From Actinoallomurus liliacearum (GTDB lineage Bacteria > Actinomycetota > Actinomycetes > Streptosporangiales > Streptosporangiaceae), in contig NZ_BAABHJ010000018.1 of assembly GCF_039542035.1 (NCBI RefSeq), positions 1 to 44,613 of the forward strand: DNA of 44,613 nucleotides, written 5' to 3'. Of this stretch, positions 24,323-33,284 are shown piece after piece (position 1 is the first letter of the stretch; each line of letters opens with the position of its first letter). The notes beneath the pieces are model-generated. The model was given only the letters and a program-made list of their open reading frames with translations. It was not told the DNA's origin and ran no database searches. Both the position numbers and the translations under genes were made by a program.

Positions 24323-24356
24323 CCCCTGGCGACGAGCGGAGTCCCGTCGCCAGGGG
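24323..24356. terminator. Strong bidirectional terminator hairpin
   Basis: CCCCTGGCGACG (24323-24334) is exactly complementary to CGTCGCCAGGGG (24345-24356), with a ten-base loop, then CCTT. It lies between the convergent EF-hand and RDD genes and can serve both. Confidence 0.85.
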
Positions 24357-24422
24357 CCTTCTCGAGGATCGGGCGGCTCGTGCGGGTGCGTCACCCGCCG
24401 CCGGCCGGATCCGTCCGGTGGT

Positions 24423-25220
24423 TCACCGCGGCGGGGTCTTGACCACGACCGTCCGGGCGACCTTGTCGTGCAGGCACTGGCGGTACGGCTTGTCCCAGAG
24501 CAGCCAGAGGACGTTCAGCAGACCGAACATGCCACCGACGGTGGGGACCTGCGGCACCAGCGCGTAGAGCGCGGCCCGTTTGGCGGCGGTGCCCCCGGTG
24601 ATCGGAGCGCGGTCCGACAGCGCGACCACCTTGATGTTCATGACCCGCTTGCCCACGGTCCGGCCCCACCGGGAGAGCGCGAACGCCTCATAGCCGAAGG
24701 CGACCACCGCGCTCACCAGCCCGACCAGCAGGCTGTAGCCCATGAGGCCCAGCTCGGTGTGCAGCATCTCGCCGACCGGCGGCGGCGGGGCGTCCGGATC
24801 GGACGGGAGGATGTCCTTGATCCTGTGGAGGTACCAGAGGAAGTACCAGACCAGCAGGGGCGCCGTGACCACCGAGAGGAGGAGGCCGTCGATGATCCGG
24901 GCGACGAGACGCTGCCACCACTCGGCGAGGGTCGGGTCCATCGCCGTCGGCGGACCGTAGGCCGGGTACGGCCCACCGGGCGGATAGGACGGATACGGCG
25001 GTGCCGGAGGCGGACCGCCGTAGTGCCCCGGACCTGAGGGCCCGTACGGTCCGGGCGGCGGACCGCCGTACGCTCCCGGCACGGAGTCGACATAGGGCTG
25101 GCCGGGAGGGAGTCCGTACGGCCGGGGATGCGGGCCCGGCTGGTCCGGCTGAGAGCCGTCCGACGGCGGCTCCGCCTCCGGGGCCTGCGCCGCCTCGTCT
25201 TCGGGTGGATCCGTCGCCAT
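24423..25220 (-). CDS. RDD-family membrane protein with a Pro/Gly/Tyr-rich N-terminal tail
   Basis: The 265-residue protein begins with about 105 residues rich in Pro, Gly and Tyr (PPGPYGPSGPGHYGG type), likely a disordered cytoplasmic tail. A RDD domain follows: LAEWWQRLVARIIDGLLLSVVTAPLLVWYF, a second hydrophobic helix (MGYSLLVGLVSAVVAFGYEAF), and WGRTVGKRVMNIKVV with further hydrophobic segments. RDD proteins are small integral membrane proteins; some are linked to ion transport, most are uncharacterised. ATG 25220 or ATG 25232 may be the start; neither has a well-spaced Shine-Dalgarno. Confidence 0.85.
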   Translation of the reverse strand: MATDPPEDEAAQAPEAEPPSDGSQPDQPGPHPRPYGLPPGQPYVDSVPGAYGGPPPGPYGPSGPGHYGGPPPAPPYPSYPPGGPYPAYGPPTAMDPTLAEWWQRLVARIIDGLLLSVVTAPLLVWYFLWYLHRIKDILPSDPDAPPPPVGEMLHTELGLMGYSLLVGLVSAVVAFGYEAFALSRWGRTVGKRVMNIKVVALSDRAPITGGTAAKRAALYALVPQVPTVGGMFGLLNVLWLLWDKPYRQCLHDKVARTVVVKTPPR

Positions 25221-25378
25221 CTTTCGCACCATCCCCGTCGGTTCCGGCCGGCAGGCGGAGACCTGACGGCGCACGCGCGAGGATAGGGCAGATCCCTCCG
25301 AACACGGGGGTTTTCGGACGGATCGGCAGAAACCGGGACGCGGGCTCCGGGCGGGGAGACCGGTCCGAACCGGGGGAG

Positions 25379-26107
25379 TCAGCAGGACAGGTTGCCGCCG
25401 GCGCTGACGCCGAGGATGCCGGCGAACCTCTGGTAGAGGTTGATGCGGTCCTGGCGCTGGTCCGGGTTCTTCCCGTCGCACTCCAGGTCGCCGTTGATGC
25501 TGCGGATCGTCGCGCCGAAGCCCTCGTTGCTCACCATCGCCTCGTGCGAGGTCATGGTGCCGGCGCCCTTCTGGGTGTTCCAGAACCACAGGCCGGTCTG
25601 CCACGAGACGGCGGCGTCCCTCTCCACTCTGTACGGGTCGTGCAGCAGGTCGAGGTGCAGGGCGTCCCCGGCGGCCTTGTAGTTGAAGTTCCAGCTCAAC
25701 TGCAGCGGGCCGCGCCCGTAGTAGGCGTTCGCGCCCGCGGGGCAGCCGTAGGGCCGGGTTCTGTCGCAGTAGTGGCCGTAGTTGGCCTTGTTCTGCTCGA
25801 CGACGTATCTCAGGCCGCCCGTCTCGTGGCCGACGTTGGCGAGGAAGGCGGCCGCCTCGCGCCTTCCCGTGACCTCGCCGCCCGTCCGCGCGAAGCCCGG
25901 GTAGGCGCGCAGCGCGTCGGTCAGGCCCTTGTAGGTGTAGAAGGGATTGCGGCCCGGGAACATCGCGTCGAACTGTGCCTGGCCGACCACGAAGGCGGCG
26001 CCCCCGGCCGGACCGCCGCCGGTCGCCGCGGCGGCCGGGGCGCTCAGGGCCAGCATGCCCGTCAGGGCGACCGAGGTCATGGCGGCCGGCACGCGACGTA
26101 CGGACAT
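25379..26107 (-). CDS. Secreted GH19 chitinase, catalytic domain only
   Basis: The 242-residue protein has a Sec-type signal (residues 1 to about 27, ending APAAAA) followed directly by a GH19 domain very like Streptomyces ChiC/ChiG: FLANVGHETGG (Glu95, general acid), VEQNKANYGHYC (Glu104, general base), YYGRGPLQLSWNFNYKAAGDAL, TIRSINGDLECDG and a C-terminal SAGGNLSC. There is no chitin-binding domain. It cleaves chitin by inversion outside the cell. GAGGAG lies before the ATG. I saw no DasR-type dre site upstream. The nagBA-like genes in this window could use the released amino sugar, but they are not adjacent. Confidence 0.94.
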   Translation of the reverse strand: MSVRRVPAAMTSVALTGMLALSAPAAAATGGGPAGGAAFVVGQAQFDAMFPGRNPFYTYKGLTDALRAYPGFARTGGEVTGRREAAAFLANVGHETGGLRYVVEQNKANYGHYCDRTRPYGCPAGANAYYGRGPLQLSWNFNYKAAGDALHLDLLHDPYRVERDAAVSWQTGLWFWNTQKGAGTMTSHEAMVSNEGFGATIRSINGDLECDGKNPDQRQDRINLYQRFAGILGVSAGGNLSC

Positions 26108-26462
26108 CTCTCGCTCCTCGCGCAGCGTGGCCGGGCCGCCGAGCGACCGGTCCTCCGGTGTCCGCGGCCCGGACGACGGAGGACCGTCGCGACTACTATC
26201 TGTAGCAGAGATCTCGCCGATCGTGACGCTCTGCGCGTCGTGTCACCCCGTCTCGGCGTCGTCGGTCCCGTCGACGGGCGCCCACGGGCCGGGCGGGTTC
26301 AGCGTCGGCCCGCTCATCGCTCATGTCGTCCATCGCAGCATTCCTCCCTATCTTGACCGGATTAGTAGGTTTTTCCTACAGTGGCATGGGTTCGCTGATC
26401 TCGCCTGCTCGGCCAGGTGAGCCGCGAGTTCGCGCCCGACCCCTCGACAGGGAGAGGTTCCG
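26108..26462. other. 355-bp divergent control region between chitinase and the LLM/ABC operon
   Basis: No gene is convincing here. The right part holds the operon promoter at 26353-26382. A small CTAC-N5-GTAG dyad lies at about 26193-26205 on the chitinase side. The left part is the chitinase leader, whose promoter I cannot place. Confidence 0.5.
26353..26382 (+). promoter_or_regulatory. Promoter with embedded inverted repeat for the LLM/ABC operon
   Basis: TTGACC (26353-26358) and TACAGT (26377-26382) form a good housekeeping -35/-10 pair with an 18-bp spacer. Between them lies a perfect dyad, GTAGG-TTTTT-CCTAC (26365-26379), which overlaps the -10; a protein bound here would block polymerase. 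The A/T content is unusual for this genome. The leader to the first ATG is about 75 bases. Confidence 0.65.
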
Positions 26463-27815
26463 ATGACACGCAGACAGGTGCACCTCGCCGCGCACTTCCC
26501 CGGCGTGAACAACACCACCGTCTGGGCCGACCCCCGGTCCAAGAGCCAGATCGACTTCGACTCCTTCGTTCACCTCGCCCGTACGGCCGAGCGCGGCCGA
26601 TTCGACTTCTTCTTCCTCGCCGAGGGGCTCCGGCTGCGCGAGCTCAAGGGCCGGATCCACGACCTGGACGTCGTCGGGCGGCCCGAGTCGCTGACCGTCC
26701 TGTCCGCCCTCGCGGCCGTCACCTCACACCTGGGTCTGGCCGCGACCGTCAACTCGACCTTCAACGAGCCGTACGAAGTGGCCAGGCGGCTGGCGACGCT
26801 CGACCATCTGAGCGGCGGCCGGGCGGCTTGGAACGTTGTAACGAGCTACGACGCGTTCACCGGGGAGAACTTCCGGCGCGGCGGCTACCTGGATGAGGCG
26901 GACCGGTACACCCGCGCCGCCGAGTTCCTCCGGACCGCGCGGGAGCTGTGGGACTCCTGGCGGCCCGACACCGTGGTGGCCGACGCGGGACGCGGCGAGT
27001 TCGTCCGGTCCGACGGCATCGAGACCTTCCGTCACCAGGGACGGCACATCGCCATCGAGGGAAGGTTCAACGTGCCGCGCGGGCCACAGGGCCACCCGGT
27101 CATCATCCAGGCGGGGGACTCCGAGGAGGGCCGGGAGTTCGCCGCCTCCGACGCCGACGTCATCTTCAGCCGGCACAGCAGGCTGGAGGAGGGCCGCGCG
27201 TTCTACAAGGACGTCAAGGCCCGGCTCGCCAAGTACGGCCGCAGGCCCGACGACCTGAAGATCCTCCCCGCCGTGACCTACGTCCTCGGCGACACCGAGG
27301 AGGAGGCGGCCGAGCGTGCGGCGGAGATCCGGCGGGCGCAGGTGAGCCCGCAGACCGCGATCGCCTTCCTCGAGGGGATCTGGGGCCGGGACCTGTCCGA
27401 CGTCGATCCGGACGGGCCGCTGCCCGACATCGAACCCGACTTCGCCGAGGGGGTCTCGAAGGGCCGCGCCCAGTTCCGGGGCGACCGCAGGGCGACGGCC
27501 GAGCAGTGGCGGGAGGTGGCCCGGCAGAAACGGCTGACCGTACGTGAGCTGGTCATCGAGGTCACCGGACGGCAGACCTTCGTCGGCACCGCGCGGACCG
27601 TCGCCGACCAGATCGACGAGTTCGTCCAGACGGAGGCCGCGGACGGCTTCATCTTCGTGCCGCACCTCACGCCCAGCGGTCTGGACGACCTGGTCGACAA
27701 GGTCGTGCCGCTGCTCCAGGAGAAGGGCGTCTTCCGCGCCGACTACACCGGCCCCACGCTCCGCGACCATCTCGGCCTCGCCGCCGTCCCGCACCGTCAG
27801 GAGGCCACCCTGTGA
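26463..27815 (+). CDS. LLM-class FMNH2-dependent monooxygenase 1 (NtaA/SnaA/DszA type)
   Basis: The 450-residue length and motifs fit the NtaA/SnaA/DszA/YxeK branch of the luciferase-like superfamily: HFPGVNNTTVW near the N-terminus, FDFFFLAEGL, LGLAATVNSTFNEPYEVARRLATLDHLSGGRAAWNVVTS (flavin-binding barrel), FNVPRGPQGHPVIIQAGDSEEG and a C-terminal VPLLQEKGVFR-type ending. Relatives use reduced FMN to oxidise nitrilotriacetate, dibenzothiophene sulfone or S-alkylated cysteines. Reduced flavin is presumably supplied by the reductase three genes on. GGGAGAGG precedes the ATG. Its stop overlaps the second LLM start. Confidence 0.9.
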   Translation: MTRRQVHLAAHFPGVNNTTVWADPRSKSQIDFDSFVHLARTAERGRFDFFFLAEGLRLRELKGRIHDLDVVGRPESLTVLSALAAVTSHLGLAATVNSTFNEPYEVARRLATLDHLSGGRAAWNVVTSYDAFTGENFRRGGYLDEADRYTRAAEFLRTARELWDSWRPDTVVADAGRGEFVRSDGIETFRHQGRHIAIEGRFNVPRGPQGHPVIIQAGDSEEGREFAASDADVIFSRHSRLEEGRAFYKDVKARLAKYGRRPDDLKILPAVTYVLGDTEEEAAERAAEIRRAQVSPQTAIAFLEGIWGRDLSDVDPDGPLPDIEPDFAEGVSKGRAQFRGDRRATAEQWREVARQKRLTVRELVIEVTGRQTFVGTARTVADQIDEFVQTEAADGFIFVPHLTPSGLDDLVDKVVPLLQEKGVFRADYTGPTLRDHLGLAAVPHRQEATL

Positions 27816-29008
27816 CCCACCTCCACCTCGCCGTCGCGCTGGACGGCGCTGGCTGGCACCCGGCCGCCTGGCGGGCGCCGGACGCGCGGCCGAAGGACCT
27901 GTTCACCGCCGGGTACTGGGCCGACCTGGTCGCCGACGCCGAACGCGCCCGCATCGACTTCGTGACCATCGAGGACTCGCTGGGCCCGCAGTCCTCGGCC
28001 TTCGACGGCCCGGACGACCGCACCGACCAGGTGCGGGGCCGGCTCGACGCCGTGCTGCTGGCCGCCCGGCTCGCCCCGCTCACCTCCCGCATCGGGCTGG
28101 TGCCGACGACGAGCACCACCCACACCGAGCCGTTCCACGTCGCGATCGGCATCGCCACCCTCGACCACGTCAGCCGGGGCCGGGCGGGGTGGCGCCCGCA
28201 GATCTCCGGCCGGGCGAGCGACGCCCGCCACTTCGGCCGCCGCGAGTTCCCCGAGCTCCGCCCCGGCGCGTGGAACGACCCGGAGTTCGCCGGGCACGTA
28301 CGCGCGCTGTTCGCCGAGGCCGCCGACGCGGTCGAGGTCGTCCGGAGGCTGTGGGACAGCTGGGAGGACGACGCCGAGATCCGCGACGTGCCGACCGGCC
28401 GGTTCATCGACCGCGACAAGCTGCACTACATCGACTTCGAAGGCCCGCACTTCAGCGTCAAGGGACCCTCGATCACGCCACGGCCGCCGCAGGGTCAGCC
28501 GCTCGTCACGGCGCTCGCCCACGACGTCGTGCCCTACGAGTTCGCGGCCGGGGGAGCGGACGTCGTGTACGTGACCCCGCACTCCCGGGACCAGGTCACC
28601 ACGATCACCGGACAGGTGCGCGCCGCCGAGGAGCACGCGGGCCGGGTCGGTGAGCCGCTGAAGGTCTTCGCCGACCTGGTCGTCCTCCTCGACGGTGACA
28701 CTTCCACGGCCGAGGCCCGCAAGGACCGGCTCGACGAACTGGACGGCGCTCGCTACTCCTCGGACGCCCTCGTCTTCACCGGGACCCCCGGTGACCTGGC
28801 CGACCTGCTCCAAGACTGGCGAGCCGCCGGGCTCGACGGCTTCCGGCTGCGGCCGGCCGCCCTCCCGCACGACCTGACCGGCATCACTCAGGGGCTGGTG
28901 CCGGAGCTGCGGCGGCGCGGCGCGTTCCGCGACGAGTACGAGGCCGACACCCTGCGCGGCCTGCTCGGCCTCGCCCGGCCGGCGAACCGGTACGCGAGGG
29001 CGTCGTGA
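27812..29008 (+). CDS. LLM-class FMNH2-dependent monooxygenase 2
   Basis: The 398-residue LLM protein is related to the first (IDFVTIEDSLGPQ, RIGLVPTTSTTHTEPFHVAIGIATLDHVSRGRAGWRPQIS, ITPRPPQGQPLVTALAH) but shorter and divergent. The start is a GTG overlapping the upstream stop (GTGA), so the two products should be made together; a sequential or heteromeric pair is possible. The segment corresponding to NVVTS in the first protein is RPQIS here, so substrate handling probably differs. It ends 64 bp before the third LLM gene. Confidence 0.87.
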   Translation: MTHLHLAVALDGAGWHPAAWRAPDARPKDLFTAGYWADLVADAERARIDFVTIEDSLGPQSSAFDGPDDRTDQVRGRLDAVLLAARLAPLTSRIGLVPTTSTTHTEPFHVAIGIATLDHVSRGRAGWRPQISGRASDARHFGRREFPELRPGAWNDPEFAGHVRALFAEAADAVEVVRRLWDSWEDDAEIRDVPTGRFIDRDKLHYIDFEGPHFSVKGPSITPRPPQGQPLVTALAHDVVPYEFAAGGADVVYVTPHSRDQVTTITGQVRAAEEHAGRVGEPLKVFADLVVLLDGDTSTAEARKDRLDELDGARYSSDALVFTGTPGDLADLLQDWRAAGLDGFRLRPAALPHDLTGITQGLVPELRRRGAFRDEYEADTLRGLLGLARPANRYARAS

Positions 29009-29072
29009 CGGCCCCCGTCCGCCGAAAGATCCTCAGCAGGCCGTCCCCCGCGGCCCCGGCCGGAAGGTGACC

Positions 29073-30191
29073 ATGCCCGTACCCCTGTCCATCCTGGACC
29101 TCGCGCCGGTCACCTCCGGTGGCACGGCCCGCGACGCGCTGCGCGACACGATCGACCTGGCCCGGCGGGCGGAGGAGGCCGGCTACCACCGGTACTGGCT
29201 CGCCGAGCACCATCTCGCGCCCGGCGTCGCCAGCTCGGCGCCCGCGGTGCTCATCGGCCTGGTCGCGGCCGCCACCCGCCGGATCCGGGTCGGTTCGGGC
29301 GCCGTCCAGCTCGGCCACCAGACGCCGCTGGCGGTCGTCGAGCAGTTCGGCACCATCGACGCCCTGTACCCCGGCCGGATCGACCTCGGCCTGGGCCGCT
29401 CCGGACAGCGCGGCGCCGAGCTCGCCCGGGCCGCGACCACCCCGCCGCCCGAGCGTCCGGCGACCGTCGTCGACGGTCTGCTCATCCCGTCCCCGTTCTC
29501 CTTCGCGTCGCTGACGAAGTCCCCGCTGTTCGCCCTGTCCCGCGCGTTGCTGCAGCAGCCGGGCGCACGGTCACCGGACTTCGCCGACCAGGTCGATGAG
29601 ATCATCGCGCTCCTGACCGGGACCTACCGTTCGCCGGACGGCCATGAGGCGCACGCGGTCCCCGGCGAAGGCGCCGAGCCGCAGGTGTGGATCCTGGGCA
29701 GCAGCGGCGGGCAGAGCGCCCAGGTCGCCGCCGAGCGCGGGTTGCCGTTCGCCGCGAACTACCACGTCAGCCCGGCCACGGTGCTGGAGGCGGTGAACGC
29801 CTACCGGGAGGCTTTCAAACCGTCCGAGGGCCACACCGAGCCGTACGTCCTGGTCTCGGCCGACGTCGTCGTCGCGCCGGACGACGACACCGCCCGCCGG
29901 CTCGCCTCTCCCTACGGGCTGTGGGTCCGGAGCATCCGCAAGGAGCTGCGGGCCATCCCCTTCCCCACGCCGGAGGAGGCCGCCGCCCACGAGTGGACGG
30001 AGGAGGACCGGGCGCTGGTCGCCGACCGGATCGACACCCAGTTCGTCGGCTCGCCGGCGACGGTCGCCGAACGCCTCCGGGTGCTCCAGCGGGTGACCGG
30101 CGCCGATGAGCTCCTCGTCACCACCATCACCCACGACCACACCGACCGGGTCCGCTCGTTCGAACTGCTGGCCGAAGAGTGGAACGCGTGA
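29073..30191 (+). CDS. LLM-class flavin-dependent oxidoreductase 3 (MsnO8-like)
   Basis: The 372-residue protein is a compact bacterial-luciferase-like enzyme: MPVPLSILDLAPV, GYHRYWLAEHHLAPGVASSAPAVLIG, RIRVGSGAVQLGHQTPLAVVEQFGTIDALYPGRIDLGLGRS and WILGSSGGQSAQVAAERGLPFAANYH. This is the MsnO8-type branch often found with other LLM genes. GGAAGG lies five bases before ATG 29073. It is a different subfamily from the two upstream enzymes, so it is not a simple duplicate and may act on a different intermediate. Confidence 0.88.
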   Translation: MPVPLSILDLAPVTSGGTARDALRDTIDLARRAEEAGYHRYWLAEHHLAPGVASSAPAVLIGLVAAATRRIRVGSGAVQLGHQTPLAVVEQFGTIDALYPGRIDLGLGRSGQRGAELARAATTPPPERPATVVDGLLIPSPFSFASLTKSPLFALSRALLQQPGARSPDFADQVDEIIALLTGTYRSPDGHEAHAVPGEGAEPQVWILGSSGGQSAQVAAERGLPFAANYHVSPATVLEAVNAYREAFKPSEGHTEPYVLVSADVVVAPDDDTARRLASPYGLWVRSIRKELRAIPFPTPEEAAAHEWTEEDRALVADRIDTQFVGSPATVAERLRVLQRVTGADELLVTTITHDHTDRVRSFELLAEEWNA

Positions 30192-30225
30192 GCCGGGCCC
30201 GGCACCAGAGAGAAGGAGCCTCGGC

Positions 30226-30705
30226 ATGACCGCGGTGCGACTGGAGCTGCGTCGTGTGTACGGCGCGTATCCGACGGGTGTGACGGTGGTGGCGGGGCTG
30301 GCCGGTGGGCGGCCGGTGGGGATCGCGGCGAGCTCATTCGTTCCGGTGTCGCTGGATCCGCCGCTGGTGTCGGTGTGCGTGGCGCACACCTCGACGACGT
30401 GGCCGTCGCTGCGGGGGCTGCCGCGGATCGGGATCAGTGTGCTGGGCGCGCATCAGGAGGAGGTGGGGCGGCGGCTGGGCGCGCGCGGTGGTGACCGGTT
30501 CGCGGGTGTGGACTGGCGGGCGACCGTGGACGGGTGCGTGCTGATCGAGGGCGCGGCGGCGTGGTTCGAGTGCACGATCGAACAGCAGGTGCGTTCGGGT
30601 GACCACGACATCGTGGTGTTCCGGGTGCGGGATCTGGACGCCCGTCCCGAGGTCGCGCCGCTGGTCTTCCACGCCAGCGGCTTCCGGCGGCTGAGCCAGG
30701 CATGA
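30226..30705 (+). CDS. Flavin reductase (HpaC/FMN-binding split-barrel type)
   Basis: The 159-residue protein is a flavin reductase-like domain: RRVYGAYPTGVTVVAGLAGG, GIAASSFVPVSLDPPLVSVCVAHTS, GISVLGAHQEEVGRRLG, RFAGVDWRATVDGCVLIEGAAAWFEC and GDHDIVVFRVRDLD. It reduces FMN or FAD with NAD(P)H and hands the reduced flavin to the monooxygenases of the same operon. AAGGAG precedes ATG 30226. Its codons are unlike its neighbours: GTG, GCG and GGG dominate where the surrounding genes prefer GTC, GCC and GGC, a sign of separate origin. Its stop overlaps an ATG, but the next gene probably starts at GTG 30720. Confidence 0.9.
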   Translation: MTAVRLELRRVYGAYPTGVTVVAGLAGGRPVGIAASSFVPVSLDPPLVSVCVAHTSTTWPSLRGLPRIGISVLGAHQEEVGRRLGARGGDRFAGVDWRATVDGCVLIEGAAAWFECTIEQQVRSGDHDIVVFRVRDLDARPEVAPLVFHASGFRRLSQA

Positions 30706-30719
30706 GGAGGAGTCCTTCA

Positions 30720-32321
30720 GTGAGTCGAAGCACGTGGGTGTCCGCCGCCGTACTGGTCGTCGCCGTCGGGACGACGGCCGCGTGCGGTTCCGGCGGCGAT
30801 ACCGGTGGCGGTGGCGCCGCCGGTCCCAGGACCGGCGGCACGCTCACCTTCGCGGTGGGGTCGGACGCCGGCTGCGTGGATCCGCAGCAGGTCGGCAGCA
30901 ACGACACGATCTACTCCGTACGCCAGCTCGTGGACTCGCTGACCGACCAGGACCCGTCGTCGGGCGAGATCGTTCCCTGGCTCGCGCAGAGCTGGCAGGT
31001 CAGCCCGGACGCGCGGACGTTCACGTTCCACCTGCGGCCCGGCGTGACCTTCAGCGACGGCACACCGCTGACCGCCCAGGTCGTCAAGGCCAACTTCGAC
31101 GCCATCCCCGGACTGGGGGCGCTCGGGATCCTGGCGGAGGGCTACCTCAGTGGATACACCGGCACCACCGTCGTCGACGACCGGACGGCGAAGGTGACGT
31201 TCAAGCAGCCGAACGCCCAGTTCCTCCAGGCCACGGCCACGCACTCACTCGGGATCGTCGCCGAGTCGAGCACCCGGAAGTCGCCGCAGCAGCGGTGCGC
31301 CCAAGGCGTCGCGGGGTCCGGTCCGTTCGTGCTGGCCAAGTACGCGCCCAACCAGGAGATCACGCTCGCCAGGCGCCGGGGGTACGCCTGGGGGTCCTCG
31401 CTGTGGCGGAAACAGGGCGAGGCCTACCTGGACCGGCTCGTGTTCAAGGTGCTGCCCGAGTCGGGCGTACGGACCGGCGCGCTGCAGTCCGGACAGGTCG
31501 GGGCCATCGGCAGCGTCGGGCGCTCCGACGAGGCCGCGCTCAGGGCGTCCGGCATCCATCTGCAGGCCCGGGCCAATCCCGGGGTCGTCTTCGGGCTCAG
31601 CCCGAACAACGCCCGGTCCCCGCTGAACGACGAGAAGGTACGGCAGGCGATCTCACTCGCGATCGACCGCCGGCAGATCGCCGAGACCGTCTTCCCGGCC
31701 GGCACCCGGCCCGCCACCAGCGTCCTGGCCCACACCACCCCCGGCTACACCGACCTCGGAACTCTCCTCGCCTACGACCGCGCCAAGGCGGCGTCGCTCC
31801 TCGACGAGGACGGGTGGACGGCCGGGAGCGACGGCGTCCGGCAGAAGAACGGCACGGCACTGCGGCTGACCGCCACCTGGTTCTCGAACGCGGCCACCAA
31901 TCAGCCGACGCTCGAGCTGGTCCAGCAGCAGCTCAAGGCCGTCGGCGTCCGGCTCGAGCTCAAGGAACTGCCGATCGCCCAGCTCGTCCAGGTCCAGCAG
32001 AGCGGCCGGTTCGACCTGGTGTGGGGCAACGTCACCCGCGCCGATCCGGACATCCTGCGCAGCTCGTACTCCACCCACCTCGCGAACTTCTACAAGCTGC
32101 CCAAGACCGGGCTCGACGCGCTCCTGGACGGGCAGGCCGCCGCGGCCGACCCGGCGAAGCGGCGCCCGCTGGTGGCACAAGCGGAGCAGGAGATCGCCCG
32201 GCACGCCTACGTCATCCCGGTGGTCGAGTTGCAGACCGAGCTGGGAGTGGCGAAGAAGGTCCACGACCTGCGGTTCGACGCGTCGAGCCGGATCCAGCTG
32301 CACGACACCTGGATCGGCTAG
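30720..32321 (+). CDS. Dipeptide/oligopeptide-type ABC transporter substrate-binding lipoprotein
   Basis: The 533-residue SBP family 5 protein has a lipoprotein signal with the lipobox ending TAAC (Cys22 from the GTG start), followed by GGTLTFAVGSDAGCVDPQQ and the family pattern SWQVSPDARTFTFHLRPGVTFSDGTPLTAQVVKANFD. It captures the substrate outside the membrane for the Dpp-like permease encoded next. GTG 30720 is preferred over ATG 30702 because AGGAGGAG lies seven bases upstream of it. The family takes peptides, nickel, opines and other small molecules, so the ligand is not given by homology; the oxidative genes around it suggest a small organic compound. Confidence 0.92.
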   Translation: MSRSTWVSAAVLVVAVGTTAACGSGGDTGGGGAAGPRTGGTLTFAVGSDAGCVDPQQVGSNDTIYSVRQLVDSLTDQDPSSGEIVPWLAQSWQVSPDARTFTFHLRPGVTFSDGTPLTAQVVKANFDAIPGLGALGILAEGYLSGYTGTTVVDDRTAKVTFKQPNAQFLQATATHSLGIVAESSTRKSPQQRCAQGVAGSGPFVLAKYAPNQEITLARRRGYAWGSSLWRKQGEAYLDRLVFKVLPESGVRTGALQSGQVGAIGSVGRSDEAALRASGIHLQARANPGVVFGLSPNNARSPLNDEKVRQAISLAIDRRQIAETVFPAGTRPATSVLAHTTPGYTDLGTLLAYDRAKAASLLDEDGWTAGSDGVRQKNGTALRLTATWFSNAATNQPTLELVQQQLKAVGVRLELKELPIAQLVQVQQSGRFDLVWGNVTRADPDILRSSYSTHLANFYKLPKTGLDALLDGQAAAADPAKRRPLVAQAEQEIARHAYVIPVVELQTELGVAKKVHDLRFDASSRIQLHDTWIG

Positions 32322-32324
32322 CCG

Positions 32325-33284
32325 ATGCGCCGCTACGTGCTGAGACGTCTCGCGCAGGCGGTCGGAGTGCTGTGGGCCGCCTACACGGTGTCGTTCCTGG
32401 TGCTCGACTACCTGCCCGGCGACCCGGTGTCGGCGATGGCCGGCCAAGGGGCCGACCAGGGGACCGTCGACCACGCGCAGCTCGCCCGGCTGAAGGCGCA
32501 GTACGGATTCGACAAGCCGGTACCGGTCCAGTACGCCGACTACCTCGGGAAGGCGGTGCGTGGCGACTTCGGCGACTCGGTCGCCACCGGCCGGTCCGTC
32601 ACCTCCACCATCGCCGAGGCGCTTCCGCAGACGCTGGAGCTGACCGGCACCGCGCTGGTGCTCGCGCTGATCTTCGGAGGTGGGCTGGCGCTGCTGGCGA
32701 CCTACGCCCCGCTGCGCCGGCTGCGGCAGGCACTGCTGGCGCTGCCGCCACTGGGAGTGTCCGTCCCGACGTTCTGGGTGGGGCTGATGCTGGTGGAGCT
32801 GTTCTCGTTCCGGGTGCACCTGTTCCCGGCCTTCGGCAACGACGGGGTGCGCGGACTGGTCCTGCCGGCCGTGACCCTGTCGATCCTCAGCGGCGCGATG
32901 ATCGCCCAGGTGCTGTCCAAGAGCCTGTTCACCGCCCTGGGCGAGCCGTACGTGCAGACGGCGCGCGCGAAGGGCGCCGGGTGGGTACGGGTCCACCTCG
33001 GGCACGCGCTCCGCAACGCGTCCCTGCCCGCCCTGACGGTCGTCGGGGTGCTGGCCGGGCAGCTCATGGCCAACTCCGTGGTGGTCGAGACCGTGTTCTC
33101 CCGCAACGGCCTCGGACGGGTCACCGCGAGCGCGGTCGCCACGCAGGACCTCCCAGTGGTCCAGGGCGTCATCGTCTTCGGGTCGCTGGTCTTCGTGCTC
33201 GTCAACCTGGCCGTCGACCTGATCAATCCCCTGCTCGACCCGCGGATCGTCGTGGTCGGCCACAGCCGTTGGAGACTCACATGA
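32325..33284 (+). CDS. ABC transporter permease, DppB type
   Basis: The 319-residue protein has about six membrane helices, with the DppB signature RRYVLRRLAQAVGVLWAAYTVSFLVLDYLPGDPV at the N-terminus, GDFGDSVATGRSVTSTI, and the EAA loop region YVQTARAKGAGWVRVHLGHALRNASLPALTVVG that contacts the ATPase. It starts three bases after the binding-protein stop and its own stop overlaps the next start (ATGA). It forms a heterodimeric channel with the following permease. Confidence 0.94.
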   Translation: MRRYVLRRLAQAVGVLWAAYTVSFLVLDYLPGDPVSAMAGQGADQGTVDHAQLARLKAQYGFDKPVPVQYADYLGKAVRGDFGDSVATGRSVTSTIAEALPQTLELTGTALVLALIFGGGLALLATYAPLRRLRQALLALPPLGVSVPTFWVGLMLVELFSFRVHLFPAFGNDGVRGLVLPAVTLSILSGAMIAQVLSKSLFTALGEPYVQTARAKGAGWVRVHLGHALRNASLPALTVVGVLAGQLMANSVVVETVFSRNGLGRVTASAVATQDLPVVQGVIVFGSLVFVLVNLAVDLINPLLDPRIVVVGHSRWRLT

